64,000 bases of DNA from Leucobacter sp. OLIS6 (GTDB lineage Bacteria; Actinomycetota; Actinomycetes; Actinomycetales; Microbacteriaceae). Each line of letters begins with the position of its first letter. Position 1 is the stretch's first letter. Below are positions 8,614-17,261 of this stretch, piece after piece. The notes under the pieces are model-generated. The model ran no database searches. It saw only the letters and a program-made list of their open reading frames with translations, and was not told the origin of the DNA. The position numbers were made by a program, and so were the translations under genes. Where the stretch lies: the NCBI RefSeq assembly GCF_002752355.1, contig NZ_MRAV01000001.1, forward strand, positions 62,001-126,000. Direction: 5' to 3'.

Positions 8614-11600
8614 GTGTGGAGTGTGGATCGACGTCGGCGACCCGACGAGACGGAGCGCGGGACGGGTGCGCCCGCTGATCGCTCGGCGCCGAGCGAGCCG
8701 CGCAGCGAGGGATCGCTCGCGCCCAAGCACGATGCGGACGCGCAAGTGACCGAGCAGCAGCCAGAGGTGGTGAATTCGGCCGTGATGACCGCGGTCGATC
8801 CGCACACCGCCGAGCACGCGGCCTGGCGCGAGGAGCTGGCATCGCTCGGCGGCCGGAACCCGCTGCTCCACTTCGCCGACGAGCACGCCAACCGGATCGA
8901 GCTCTCGACCACGCACCCCGGTGGGCTGCCGCAGTTCATCACCGGGCAGAAGATCCTGCTGTCGGCGCTCATCCGCGACGACCTGGCGCTGCGCCACGCG
9001 CGCCTCGCCGCGGGACGGGTGACCGACAAAGCGGTCGAGATGCGCACGGTGCGCGGCCTCGAGACCGTCCACCTCGGCATCGGAATCGCGAAGTGGGAGT
9101 TCGAGGGGCAGGAATTCTGCGCCCCCGTTCTGCTGCGTCCGCTGGCGATCCGTCGCTACGGCCGGGACTTCGAGCTGAAGCTCAAGCAGAACCCGGCCGT
9201 CAACCCCGCGCTCGTGCGGGTCCTGCACGAGCAGTTCGGCATTCGCGTCGACGCTCGCTCGCTCATCGAGCTCTCGCAGTCCGAAGGCGTGTTCAAACCG
9301 CAGCCCGTGATCGATCGCCTGCGCCAGATGGTGGTCGGGGTCTCGGGCTTCGTCGTCCAGCCGCGCCTCGTCGTCTCGTCGTTCCATGACGTCGCGCACG
9401 CGATGGTCGCCGACGCCGAGGATCTCGACACCCCCGTGCTCTCCGCCGTGTGCGGCAGCGAGGTGGCGAAGCGACGGCTCTCCGAGGCGTACCGGCCCGT
9501 CACGGCGACGCCGAGCAACACCCGCTCTCCCGAGACGGACCGGGATCTCTACGACGTCGACGCCGAGCAGGAGGACGTGCTCGCGCAGGTCGCCGCCGGC
9601 CACTCGCTCGTCGTCCGCACGCTTCCCGGCACCGGCGGAACGCAGACGGTCGTCAACGCCATCGGCGGGCTCGTCCGAGCCGGCAAGCAGGTGCTGGTCG
9701 TGTCGCCGCGACGCGCGACGCTCGACGGCATCACCCACCGGCTCTCCCGCGTCGGGCTCTCCGGACTCGCCGCGACGCCGCGTCTGCTGCGCCGCAACCT
9801 GGTCGAGTCGATCAGCCGCAACGAGGGCGCGCGGAGCGAGCAGCTGCGAGAGGTCGACGAGGCGCTCGTGCGCCTGCGCGGGGTGCTGCTCGACTACCAG
9901 ACCGGGCTCGGCGCGAAGGATCCCCGGTTCGGCGTCTCGCCGCTCGAGGCGCTGCGCGAGCTCACCCGACTCGCGCTGCGCGAGCACTCGCCGACCACCA
10001 CGGTGCGTCTCGACGATCACGCGCTGGGCCAGTTGACCCTCGACCGCTCCTCGATCGCCGAGGCGCTCACCGAGGTCGCGCGCCTCGGGCAATTCCAGTA
10101 CGGCCCCGAGGACTCGCCCTGGTACGGCGTGAGCTTCTCGACCACCGAGGACGCGCGCAAGGCGTACTCCACGGCCGTGAACCTGGCGGAGTCCCAGCTG
10201 CCCCGGCTCATCACGATGGCCAACGAGGTCGTCGAGCAGACGTCGCTGCGGCCCTACGAGAGCATCGCCGAGCTCGGCATCTACCTGCGGCTCCTCATGG
10301 GGATCCGCGAGACGCTCGACCGCTTCGTGCCCGAGGTCTACGACCGGTCGCTCACGGAGGTCATCGCGGCGCACGCCCCGCGCGGCGGCGACGAGATGTC
10401 GAACGCCAACAAGCGGCGACTGCGCAAGCTCGCTCGCGAGTACGTCCGTCCGGGCGTGCACGTCACCGACATGTACGCCCGCCTCCTGCAGATCCAGCAG
10501 CAGCGGGTGCTCTGGCAGCGCTATTCGACCGTGGTCGGTGCGCGTCCCGAGGTCCCGGTCGGCATCGCCGACGTCGTGGTCGCCTACCAGTCGGCATACC
10601 AGGATCTCGACGCGATCGACCGGGTGCTCGGCCACGACACCGACGCGCAGCGGTTCCGCTCGCTCCCGCTGACGGTGCTGGCGCGCGACACGACCGAGCT
10701 CGCCCGCGAGTCCGAGGTGCTGCAGAACATCCAGGAGCGCACCGCGATCGTGGAGCGCCTGCGTGCCGCGCACCTGGAACCGCTGCTCGACGACCTTTCG
10801 GCGCGCCACGTGCCGTCGGATCGTGTCGCGGCGGAGCTCGAACAGGCGTGGTGGCAGTCGGCGCTGGAGCGCATGCTGCAGACCAATCAGGCCCTGCTGA
10901 GCGCGAACACCGGTGTCATCGACCGGCTCGAGGCGGACTTCCGCCTGGTCGACGACGCGCACGCCGGGTCGAACGGCCCCCAGCTCGCCTCCAAGCTCGC
11001 CGATGCCTGGCGCGTCGCGGTCCTCGACCACCGTGATGAGGCGCTCGCGCTCCGCGAGGCGCTCCGTGCGGGCGAGAACTCCATCGATGCGCTCGTGCAG
11101 CGGGCACCGTCGCTCCTGGCCGTCCTCACTCCGGTGTGGGCCATGTCGCCCTACGAGGTCGCGCAGCTGCCCGACACCTTGCGCTTCGACACCGTGCTGC
11201 TCGTCGACGCCGGCGCGACGACGCTCGTCGAGAACGTCGGCGCGATCCGTCGGGGCAAGCAGGTCGTGGCGTTCGGCGACCCCATGACTCAGACTCCCGC
11301 TCCGTTCGAGATCGCCGTGCGGCAGCGCGGGGAGACCGTCGCGGCCGATCCCGAGCTGCACGAGCAGTCGGCGTACGCGCAGCTCCGCACCGTGCTGCCC
11401 GAGCTCGCGCTCACCCGCAGCTACCGGGCGGGCGGCGAGGACCTCACGCAGCTCGTCAACACGCGCTTCTACGACGGGGAGATCTCGTCGCTGCCGTGGG
11501 CCGGCACCTTCCTCGGGCACTCGAGCATCTCGCTCGAGTTCGTCCGCGGCGGCCAGGGCCTTCCCGACCAGCACACCGGCGCGGTCGAGAGCACCGACGC

Positions 11601-12477
11601 CGAGGTGGAGCGGGTCGTGCAGCTCGTGCTCGAGCACGCGGCCGACCGGTCCCGCGAGTCGCTCATGGTCATCACTGCGAGCGAGCGCCACGCGGTCCGG
11701 GTCAACCAGGCCGTGCTGCAGACCTTCGCGAAGTTCCCGCAGTACCGCGATTTCCTGCTGGGCGAGCGCGCCGAGCCGTTCGCGGTGCTGACGCTCGAGC
11801 AGGCGATGGCGCAGAGCCGTGACCGCGTGATCTTCTCCATCGGCTACGGCCGCACCCCGCACGGCCGCGTGCTCTCGAACTTCGGCAGCCTCGGCCAGCC
11901 GGGCGGAGAGCGCCTGCTCGCGGTCGCCATGACGCGCGCCCGCCGCGCGATGACGATCGTCAGCTGCTTCCGGCCCGCGGATCTCGACACCGCGCGGATC
12001 AAGCACGGCGTCGTCGAGCTGGCCGAACTGCTGGCGATGGATCACCAGGAGCCGGCGCCCGCGGCGCTCCCCGCCGAGCGCGATCCGATGCTCGGCGAAC
12101 TGGCCGACCGGCTGGAGCGGCTCGGGCTGTCGGTCGCGCTCGACTACCGCGGCGCGATCCCGCTCGCGGCTTCGCTCGACGATCGCGCGATCGCGGTCGA
12201 CGTCGACTTCGCCGGCGGTGAGGACAGTCTGCGCGATGCGCTCCGACTGCGCCCCGCGGTGCTGCGTCGACTCGGGTGGCACTACCACCGGGTGCACAGC
12301 TTCGACCTCTTCAGCGATCCGGAACAGGTCGCGCTGCGGATCGCGCGGATCGTCGGTTACGACGAGGGGTCCGCGGGGGACAGCGGCCCGATCGAGGTCG
12401 CGCCGACCGAGGACCTGGACTCGCTCCGGGTGCGGTCCGACGCGCCCGCGGACCCCGATCTCGCCTCCGACGAGTAG
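8614..12477 (+). CDS. Very large SF1 helicase-like protein with degenerate ATPase motifs
   Basis: A 1287-residue protein with the outline of a DUF4011-type superfamily 1 helicase. Residues 70-300 are an N-terminal module; residues 315-900 hold motifs I-III; 1030-1120 hold motifs V-VI (VAMTRARRAM); 1165-1255 resemble the C-terminal restriction-endonuclease-like domain (RLGWHYHRVHSFDLFSDP). The P-loop reads PGTGGTQT at 338-345, with glycine 342 where lysine is expected, and Walker B reads LLVDAGA with D865 but alanine 866 in place of glutamate. GDPMTQ and SYRAGGE keep the shape of motifs III and IV. The protein may therefore bind DNA without hydrolysing ATP. GTG 8614 is supported by a -10 element; GTG 8746 is an alternative. 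An 87-residue gene follows after four bases. Confidence 0.75.
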   Translation: MWSVDRRRRPDETERGTGAPADRSAPSEPRSEGSLAPKHDADAQVTEQQPEVVNSAVMTAVDPHTAEHAAWREELASLGGRNPLLHFADEHANRIELSTTHPGGLPQFITGQKILLSALIRDDLALRHARLAAGRVTDKAVEMRTVRGLETVHLGIGIAKWEFEGQEFCAPVLLRPLAIRRYGRDFELKLKQNPAVNPALVRVLHEQFGIRVDARSLIELSQSEGVFKPQPVIDRLRQMVVGVSGFVVQPRLVVSSFHDVAHAMVADAEDLDTPVLSAVCGSEVAKRRLSEAYRPVTATPSNTRSPETDRDLYDVDAEQEDVLAQVAAGHSLVVRTLPGTGGTQTVVNAIGGLVRAGKQVLVVSPRRATLDGITHRLSRVGLSGLAATPRLLRRNLVESISRNEGARSEQLREVDEALVRLRGVLLDYQTGLGAKDPRFGVSPLEALRELTRLALREHSPTTTVRLDDHALGQLTLDRSSIAEALTEVARLGQFQYGPEDSPWYGVSFSTTEDARKAYSTAVNLAESQLPRLITMANEVVEQTSLRPYESIAELGIYLRLLMGIRETLDRFVPEVYDRSLTEVIAAHAPRGGDEMSNANKRRLRKLAREYVRPGVHVTDMYARLLQIQQQRVLWQRYSTVVGARPEVPVGIADVVVAYQSAYQDLDAIDRVLGHDTDAQRFRSLPLTVLARDTTELARESEVLQNIQERTAIVERLRAAHLEPLLDDLSARHVPSDRVAAELEQAWWQSALERMLQTNQALLSANTGVIDRLEADFRLVDDAHAGSNGPQLASKLADAWRVAVLDHRDEALALREALRAGENSIDALVQRAPSLLAVLTPVWAMSPYEVAQLPDTLRFDTVLLVDAGATTLVENVGAIRRGKQVVAFGDPMTQTPAPFEIAVRQRGETVAADPELHEQSAYAQLRTVLPELALTRSYRAGGEDLTQLVNTRFYDGEISSLPWAGTFLGHSSISLEFVRGGQGLPDQHTGAVESTDAEVERVVQLVLEHAADRSRESLMVITASERHAVRVNQAVLQTFAKFPQYRDFLLGERAEPFAVLTLEQAMAQSRDRVIFSIGYGRTPHGRVLSNFGSLGQPGGERLLAVAMTRARRAMTIVSCFRPADLDTARIKHGVVELAELLAMDHQEPAPAALPAERDPMLGELADRLERLGLSVALDYRGAIPLAASLDDRAIAVDVDFAGGEDSLRDALRLRPAVLRRLGWHYHRVHSFDLFSDPEQVALRIARIVGYDEGSAGDSGPIEVAPTEDLDSLRVRSDAPADPDLASDE

Positions 12478-12481
12478 TCCG

Positions 12482-12745
12482 ATGAGCGACCGGATCCCGG
12501 AGCCCGCGGACTCTGCTCCGGGCCTCGGCGCGCGCCGACCGAGACGGGCGAGCCGTCCCGCGCCGGAGGGCGTGGATCCGCGACCGTCGAGTCATCCGCT
12601 CGGCGACCGGGCAGCCGAGGACCGTCCGGAATCCTGGGGTGACGGAGCACGCGGAGGCTCGGCGGCGAAGCCGGCGCGCGGGGACTCGAAGCCCGGCGAG
12701 AACGACGAACGGCTGCGTCGCGATCGTCCGCCCCACTGGGGCTGA
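12482..12745 (+). CDS. Small hydrophilic protein ending in a PPHW motif (87 aa)
   Basis: An 87-residue, Arg/Pro/Gly-rich, probably disordered protein. Only its C-terminus, NDERLRRDRPPHWG, looks conserved; I have the impression of similar tails on small actinobacterial proteins but cannot verify it. It starts four bases after the stop of the helicase-like gene without a clear ribosome site, suggesting translational coupling and a partnership with that protein. Its last codons form the left arm of a terminator hairpin. Function unknown. Confidence 0.6.
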   Translation: MSDRIPEPADSAPGLGARRPRRASRPAPEGVDPRPSSHPLGDRAAEDRPESWGDGARGGSAAKPARGDSKPGENDERLRRDRPPHWG

Positions 12746-12764
12746 GCGTCGCGACGCAGCCGTT
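12708..12764. terminator. Bidirectional terminator overlapping a coding end
   Basis: Perfect 16-base arms (12708-12723 and 12749-12764) with a 25-base loop lie between two convergent genes. The left arm is inside the 87-residue gene and the loop contains its stop codon. Confidence 0.6.
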
Positions 12765-12785
12765 CGGTCCGCGTCGAGCGCGCGG

Positions 12786-13181
12786 CTACTTGCCGGCGCG
12801 CTGCTCGCGCAGCAGATCGCGGATCTCCGCGAGCAGCTCCTGCTCGGACGGGGCCGCGGGCTCCTCCGGCGTGTTCTTCGCGGTGCGCTCGCGCATATGG
12901 TTCATCGGCAGCACGAACACGAAGTAGACCACTGCCGCGACGATCACGAAGTTGATGATCGCGCCGATGAGCGCACCGAATGCGAGCGCGCCGCCGCCGG
13001 GCAGCTCGACCATCAGCGCCTTGTCGAGCGAGTCGGCCTTGAAGACGACGCTGATGAGCGGATTGATGAGCGACGAGACGACCTTCTCGACCACGGCGTT
13101 GAACGCGGCGCCGATGACCACCGCGACCGCCAGATCGACGACGTTCCCGCGGAGCAGGAACTCCCGGAATCCCTTGAGCAT
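12786..13181 (-). CDS. mscL: Large-conductance mechanosensitive channel
   Basis: A 131-residue inner-membrane channel that opens under extreme membrane tension to release solutes after osmotic downshock. The N-terminus LKGFREFLLRGNVVDLAVAVVIGAAF is the amphipathic helix and the pore-lining first membrane helix; a periplasmic loop follows, then the second helix (about 68-92), and a cytosolic C-terminal helix with LLAEIRDLLREQ. Length is normal for the family. GGGGAA upstream of the ATG supports the start. It is followed upstream by fmdB and 5-FCL on the same strand, the common actinobacterial order. Confidence 0.95.
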   Translation of the reverse strand: MLKGFREFLLRGNVVDLAVAVVIGAAFNAVVEKVVSSLINPLISVVFKADSLDKALMVELPGGGALAFGALIGAIINFVIVAAVVYFVFVLPMNHMRERTAKNTPEEPAAPSEQELLAEIRDLLREQRAGK

Positions 13182-13260
13182 GGTTCCCCTTCCCCAGAGT
13201 GTTGTTTCCTCGTGGGCAAGGCTAGAGCATGGTCCCGGGGGAACCGCGGCGATTCGCCGG

Positions 13261-13551
13261 TCAGGCGGCGGACCCGCCGCTCGATGAGCTCGAACCCGCG
13301 GACGACGACGATGAAGATGACGAGCCGGTACCGGACCCGCTCGTCCCCGCGGAGGGCGAGGATCCCTTTGCGCCCGCGCGCGAATCGGTGCGGTAGAACC
13401 CGGACCCGTTGAAGGTGACCCCGAGGGAACCGAACACCTTGCGCAGGGTCCCGCCGCACTCGGGGCACTCGGTCAGGGCCGAGTCCGAGAACGACTGGTA
13501 GATGTCGAAGGCGTGGCCGCAGTCGGCGCAGCGGTAAGCGTAGGTGGGCAC
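13261..13551 (-). CDS. FmdB-family zinc-ribbon protein
   Basis: A 96-residue protein. Residues 1-45 form the FmdB/CxxC zinc ribbon with CADCGHAF and CPECGGTLRKVF, four cysteines in two pairs, and the FYRTDSR stretch follows. Residues 62-96 are a long serine/glycine/threonine tail, which is typical of actinobacterial members and probably disordered. The GTG start lies 11 bases after the 5-FCL stop codon, so the two are co-transcribed. The molecular role of these proteins is unclear; FmdB was named as a putative amidase regulator. Confidence 0.88.
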   Translation of the reverse strand: MPTYAYRCADCGHAFDIYQSFSDSALTECPECGGTLRKVFGSLGVTFNGSGFYRTDSRAGAKGSSPSAGTSGSGTGSSSSSSSSAGSSSSSGGSAA

Positions 13552-13562
13552 GAGGAAGAAGT

Positions 13563-14153
13563 TTACCGCTCCGCGCGCACGTACTCGATGCGGCTCGGTG
13601 TCACGACGCCCGTGACCGGGACATCGTGCAGTTCGCTAGGGAGCGTCTCGAAGACCTCCTCGTCGTGGACGATCGCGAATACCGGAGGGCTCTGATCCAT
13701 CGACCCCAGGTTGCGGTCGAAGAAGCCGCGTCCCCAGCCGAGGCGCACGCCCGAGCGGTCGACGGCGCACGCGGGCACCAGCATCAGGTCGACATCGCTC
13801 ACCGCGAGCGGGCTCAGGCATTCTCCGAGCGGTTCGGGAATCCCGAACGCGCCCCGCACATTGCCCTCCCAGCTCGGGCGGATCCAGTCGAGCAGGCCGT
13901 CCTCCCGAGCAGCGGGCAGCAGCACGTCGATGCCCTGCTCGCGGGTCCACGCGAGGAACGCGGAGGTGTCGGGTTCGCCGGCCATGGGCATGTAGCAGGA
14001 GACGGAGCGCGCTCCGCGTCCGGTCACGAGAGTGATCAGCTGGGCAGTGATGCCGTCGCGGATCTCCGCCCGTTCCACCTCGGTGGTCGCGGCTCTGCGC
14101 TCCCGGACCAGTTCGCGGATGCGCTGCTTCTCTCGGTCGATCTCATCGGCCAT
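13563..14153 (-). CDS. 5-formyltetrahydrofolate cyclo-ligase
   Basis: A 196-residue cytosolic enzyme that converts 5-formyl-THF to 5,10-methenyl-THF using ATP, feeding the one-carbon pool. The family glycine-rich motif appears as RLGWGRGFFDR near residues 150-160; the N-terminal KQRIRELVRERR is the usual basic helix, and LMLVPACAVDRSGVRLGWG is the substrate/nucleotide loop. It is divergent from galU, as in many actinobacteria including Mycobacterium. TACACT seven bases before the ATG suggests a leaderless transcript. Confidence 0.93.
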   Translation of the reverse strand: MADEIDREKQRIRELVRERRAATTEVERAEIRDGITAQLITLVTGRGARSVSCYMPMAGEPDTSAFLAWTREQGIDVLLPAAREDGLLDWIRPSWEGNVRGAFGIPEPLGECLSPLAVSDVDLMLVPACAVDRSGVRLGWGRGFFDRNLGSMDQSPPVFAIVHDEEVFETLPSELHDVPVTGVVTPSRIEYVRAER

Positions 14154-14160
14154 GCCGCCC

Positions 14161-14166
14161 AGTGTA
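14161..14166 (-). promoter_or_regulatory. -10 element, probable leaderless start
   Basis: TACACT on the minus strand ends seven bases before the ATG of the 5-FCL gene. Confidence 0.5.
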
Positions 14167-14262
14167 TGCGCACCGGCTGGGATTCTCCGGCCGGAACAGG
14201 CCCCCGGAACGCGTGCGCCGCTCGAATCGCCTCGGTGATTGGCCGTGTGGGCGAGTGCGGCA

Positions 14263-14268
14263 TAGGCT
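14263..14268 (+). promoter_or_regulatory. -10 element, probable leaderless start
   Basis: TAGGCT ends seven bases before the ATG of galU. Confidence 0.55.
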
Positions 14269-14275
14269 ATGCCCC

Positions 14276-15205
14276 ATGTCTCACGATGCGAACGGCGCCC
14301 ACCCCCGCGTCACGAAAGCAGTGATCCCGGCGGCAGGACTCGGGACCCGGTTCCTGCCGGCGACCAAGGCGATGCCGAAGGAGATGCTGCCGATCGTCGA
14401 CAAGCCGGCGATCCAATACGTGGTCGAAGAGGCCGCTTCGGCCGGTCTCGACGACGTCCTGATCATCACGGGACGCAACAAGGGCAACCTCTCGAACCAC
14501 TTCGACAGCGTGCCCGAGCTCGAGTTCACCCTCGAGAAGAAGGGCGACGAGGGGCGCCTCGGTCGCGTCCACAAGTCCAGCGAACTCGCCGAGGTGCACT
14601 TCCTGCGCCAGGGGCAGCCGCTCGGTCTCGGCCACGCGGTCGGGCGCTCGCACCGCCACGTGGGCGAGGAGTCCTTCGCCGTGCTGCTCGGCGACGACCT
14701 CATCGACGAGCGCGATCCGCTGCTCACGCGCATGATCGAGGAGCACGACCGGCGCCAGGCGACCGTCATCGCGCTGATGGAGGTCCCGCAGGAGTCGATC
14801 CACCTCTACGGCTGCGCAGCAGTCGAGCCGACCGACGACCCCGATGTCGTGAAGGTCACCGAGCTCGTCGAGAAGCCCGACGCCGCGGAGGCGCCGTCGA
14901 ACCTCGCCGTGATCGGCCGCTACGTGCTCCGCCCCGAGATCTTCGGTCTGATCGAGAACCTCGAGCCGGGCCGCGGCGGAGAGTACCAGCTGACCGACGC
15001 GCTGAACGAGCTCGCGCAGGGCCACGGCAAGGACCCGGTCTACGGCGTCATCTTCCGCGGTCGCCGGTACGACACCGGTGACCGGGCCGACTGGATCAAG
15101 GCGAACCTGCTGCTCGGCGTCGACCACCCCGAGCTGGGGGCGGAGCTCACCAGCTGGGTGCAGGAGTTCGCGGAGCGCCTGCGCGCCCGCGACGCGGAGG
15201 GCTAG
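14276..15205 (+). CDS. galU: UTP-glucose-1-phosphate uridylyltransferase
   Basis: A 309-residue cytosolic enzyme making UDP-glucose from UTP and glucose-1-phosphate for cell-wall sugars and exopolysaccharide. The nucleotidyltransferase signature AAGLGTRFLPATKAMPKEML is at about residues 19-38; VDKPAIQYVVEEA, LGDDLIDE, LVEKP and GGEYQLTDAL follow in family order. Length is normal. ATG 14276 is chosen because it starts just before the conserved core and has a -10 element seven bases upstream. It is the first gene of a run with an acetyltransferase and a SepX-like protein (gaps of 7 and 5 bases). Confidence 0.95.
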   Translation: MSHDANGAHPRVTKAVIPAAGLGTRFLPATKAMPKEMLPIVDKPAIQYVVEEAASAGLDDVLIITGRNKGNLSNHFDSVPELEFTLEKKGDEGRLGRVHKSSELAEVHFLRQGQPLGLGHAVGRSHRHVGEESFAVLLGDDLIDERDPLLTRMIEEHDRRQATVIALMEVPQESIHLYGCAAVEPTDDPDVVKVTELVEKPDAAEAPSNLAVIGRYVLRPEIFGLIENLEPGRGGEYQLTDALNELAQGHGKDPVYGVIFRGRRYDTGDRADWIKANLLLGVDHPELGAELTSWVQEFAERLRARDAEG

Positions 15206-15212
15206 GCCGGAC

Positions 15213-15851
15213 GTGCCTCTCGGGATGCCGATCCCGGTACCAGCCCCGCGAGCGAGCGGACCGGTGGGGATCCGGGCGATCCGGCTCTCCGACGCTCCGG
15301 TGCTCGAACAGCTGCTGCGCGAGAACCGGGACTGGCTGCAACCCTGGGAGGCGACGCACCCGAGCGGTGCCGGCGCGGTCCCGGGGTCGGTCTCGATGCG
15401 GCCCACGATCAAGGCGATGCGGCGTCAGCTGCGCACCGGATCCGGGGCGCCCTTCGTGATCACGCTCGGCGACGCGGTCGTCGGGCAGCTCAGCGTCTCT
15501 GAGATCAGCGGGGGAGCGCTCCGCTCGGCGCAGCTCGGATACTGGATCGCGCGGAGCGCGGCGGGCCGGGGCGCGACGCCGACGGCGTGCGCGCTCGCGA
15601 TCGACTACCTGTTCCGCGAGCTGGGACTGCACCGGGTCGAGATCTGCATCCGCCCCGAGAACGCGCCGTCTTTGCGGGTGGTCGAGAAGCTGGGCCTGCG
15701 TTACGAGGGTCGGCGTGCGGCGTACATCCACATCGATGGCGCCTGGCGCGATCACGACTGCTTCGCCATCACCGCCGAGGAGGCAGGACCGGGGATGCTC
15801 TCGAGACTCGGCGCGTCACTCGATGCCGGAGCGCGTCCGCACGTACAGTAA
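15213..15851 (+). CDS. RimJ/RimL-type GNAT N-acetyltransferase
   Basis: A 212-residue cytosolic acetyltransferase of the ribosomal-protein-alanine type. The GNAT core is visible: the long alpha1-alpha2 region with NRDWLQPWEATHP, the strand VVGQLSVSEI, then the acetyl-CoA stretch LGYWIARSAAGRGATPTACAL, and RVEICIRPENAPSLRVVEKLGLRYEGR, which is a hallmark of RimJ/RimL. It follows galU by seven bases. The position between galU and sepX/glpR matches the rimJ gene of Mycobacterium and Streptomyces. The protein acetylated is not known. Confidence 0.88.
   Translation: MPLGMPIPVPAPRASGPVGIRAIRLSDAPVLEQLLRENRDWLQPWEATHPSGAGAVPGSVSMRPTIKAMRRQLRTGSGAPFVITLGDAVVGQLSVSEISGGALRSAQLGYWIARSAAGRGATPTACALAIDYLFRELGLHRVEICIRPENAPSLRVVEKLGLRYEGRRAAYIHIDGAWRDHDCFAITAEEAGPGMLSRLGASLDAGARPHVQ
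15844..15849 (+). promoter_or_regulatory. -10-like element inside the upstream gene's end
   Basis: TACAGT ends seven bases before the ATG at 15857; it overlaps the last codons of the acetyltransferase. It may allow extra leaderless expression of the SepX-like gene. Confidence 0.35.
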
Positions 15852-15856
15852 GGCCC

Positions 15857-16885
15857 ATGACGGGTGGCGGTGCGTTCGGCGGCGGGGTGATCTTCGTGGT
15901 CGCTGCGCTGCTCTGGGGCGCCGTTCTGGTGCCCGGCTGGATGCGCCGGCGCGAGTTCCGTGCGGCGGAGCGCAACGCGATGCGCCTGCAGCGCACGCTG
16001 CGCATCCTCGCCGAGACCTCGGAGGTGCCCGCCGAGGTGCGGGCGGAGGCGACCGCCCGCGAAGCGCTCGCGCACGAGAAGCTCGTCCGCTCGGCTGAAC
16101 GCCGGCAGGCCGCCGATCGCGAGACGGAGCTGGCCGAAGCCCGCGCCGCAGAGGTGCGCGCCGAGATCCGTGCGCAGCGGATGCGACGTAAGCAGGCCGC
16201 CCTTGCGCGCTCCGCGCGTCTGCGTCGCCCGGCAGCCCGGCGGATGCGCGCATTCGCCGCGCTCGTCGCGGTGCTCTGCATCGCCGGAGCGCTCGTCGGC
16301 ACCGGCCTCGCGATCGCCGGTCTCGGGACCGTGACCCTCGTGGTCTCGGCGCTCGGCCTGCTCGCCGCGGGCGGAGCGCTCGTGCTCCTCGCGCCGGGCC
16401 GGGTGCGGCTCGCCGAGATCCCCGAGGAGCGAGTGGCGGAGCCGGCTCCGGCTCAGGGTCCCGCCGCGGTTGCGTCGGAAGTGGAGGATCCCGCCGTGGG
16501 TGAGGCCGCCGCAGCAGCCGCCCACGCCGCGGCGCAGGCCGTGGCGGCGGCGCGCATCGAACGCGCCAAAGCGCTGGCCCGTGCTCGCGAGCGGGCTCGC
16601 ACCGCCGCCGCGCAGGCTGCGGCCGCAGAGGCGCGCCCGCGCGCCAACCAGGCCGATTCGATGCTGCTCGACGAGGCGCGTGCGCAGGTCGCCGCGGCCC
16701 GGACCGCCGAGGTCAAAGCGGACGCCACCGTCGACGCGCAGCGCACCATCGAGGCCTCGGTGCGGACGCACGCGCCGGTCGATTCCACCGCGGATCGGCT
16801 GCGGCGCATGGGCGTGATCGGCGACACCGCCGAGGGCATGCCCGACCTCGACGCCGTGCTGCGTCGCCGCCGCGCGGCCGGCTGA
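15857..16885 (+). CDS. SepX/GlpR-like divisome membrane protein
   Basis: A 342-residue membrane protein. Residues 8-28 form an N-terminal helix followed by VLVPGWMRRREFRAAERNAMRLQRTL, the segment shared by SepX of Streptomyces and GlpR of Corynebacterium, proteins that help organise the division septum. Residues 40-125 are a charged, coiled-coil-like region, 135-180 two hydrophobic helices, and 215-300 an Ala/Arg/Glu-rich coiled coil. The C-terminus RLRRMGVIGDTAEGMPDLDAVLRRRRA is compact and looks conserved. The position after galU and rimJ supports the name. Direct function in this organism is inferred. Confidence 0.7.
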   Translation: MTGGGAFGGGVIFVVAALLWGAVLVPGWMRRREFRAAERNAMRLQRTLRILAETSEVPAEVRAEATAREALAHEKLVRSAERRQAADRETELAEARAAEVRAEIRAQRMRRKQAALARSARLRRPAARRMRAFAALVAVLCIAGALVGTGLAIAGLGTVTLVVSALGLLAAGGALVLLAPGRVRLAEIPEERVAEPAPAQGPAAVASEVEDPAVGEAAAAAAHAAAQAVAAARIERAKALARARERARTAAAQAAAAEARPRANQADSMLLDEARAQVAAARTAEVKADATVDAQRTIEASVRTHAPVDSTADRLRRMGVIGDTAEGMPDLDAVLRRRRAAG

Positions 16886-16950
16886 TCCCGAGCCGCAGTC
16901 CGACTCGCCGTCTGGCCCGGTCCCGCATGGGGACAGTCTCGACTCTGTCC

Positions 16951-17019
16951 GCGAAACACCGCCCTGCCGGCGAAACACCAGTCAGCAACAAGGTGTCTCG
17001 CAGGTGATGTGGTGTTTCG
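16951..17019. repeat. Intergenic repeat block A (19-nt period, two direct plus two inverted units)
   Basis: The core GRRACACC occurs as CGAAACACC at 16952 and 16971 (period 19) and in inverted form as GGTGTCTC at 16992 and GGTGTTTC at 17011 (period 19). The arms can fold on each other into an imperfect hairpin. The block lies between the SepX-like gene and tRNA-Ala; an additional 6-bp hairpin (16931-16950) sits directly upstream. The same unit occurs at 48080-48155 and 61049-61118. Confidence 0.7.
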
Positions 17020-17123
17020 TGCAACGCGCCCCGTGCGGCGGCTCCGTGCAACTCGGACTCCGGATCCGGCGTGTCGTGGATTTCGCGTCGCCGATCGCGC
17101 GCTGCTATGCTGGACGGGTTCAC

Positions 17124-17199
<76 letters not shown>

Positions 17200-17204
17200 C
17201 ACAC

Positions 17205-17232
17205 GAAAAGCTCCGCTGAGGCGGGGCTTTTC
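17205..17232. terminator. Bidirectional terminator between tRNA-Ala and marP
   Basis: 12-bp stem with one G-U pair and a TGAG loop; arms begin GAAAAGC and end GCTTTTC, so a U-rich tract is present in both directions. Confidence 0.85.
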
Positions 17233-17261
17233 GCATTTCCGGCGCGGCCGTCGGGTGCGCG

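Noticed and set aside
6853..12297. An open frame of about 1800 codons on the minus strand opposite the permease and helicase-like genes
   Set aside because: It is a mirror frame of GC-rich coding DNA: low-complexity Arg/Gly/Glu composition, no start signal, no family likeness, and it lies opposite well-supported genes.
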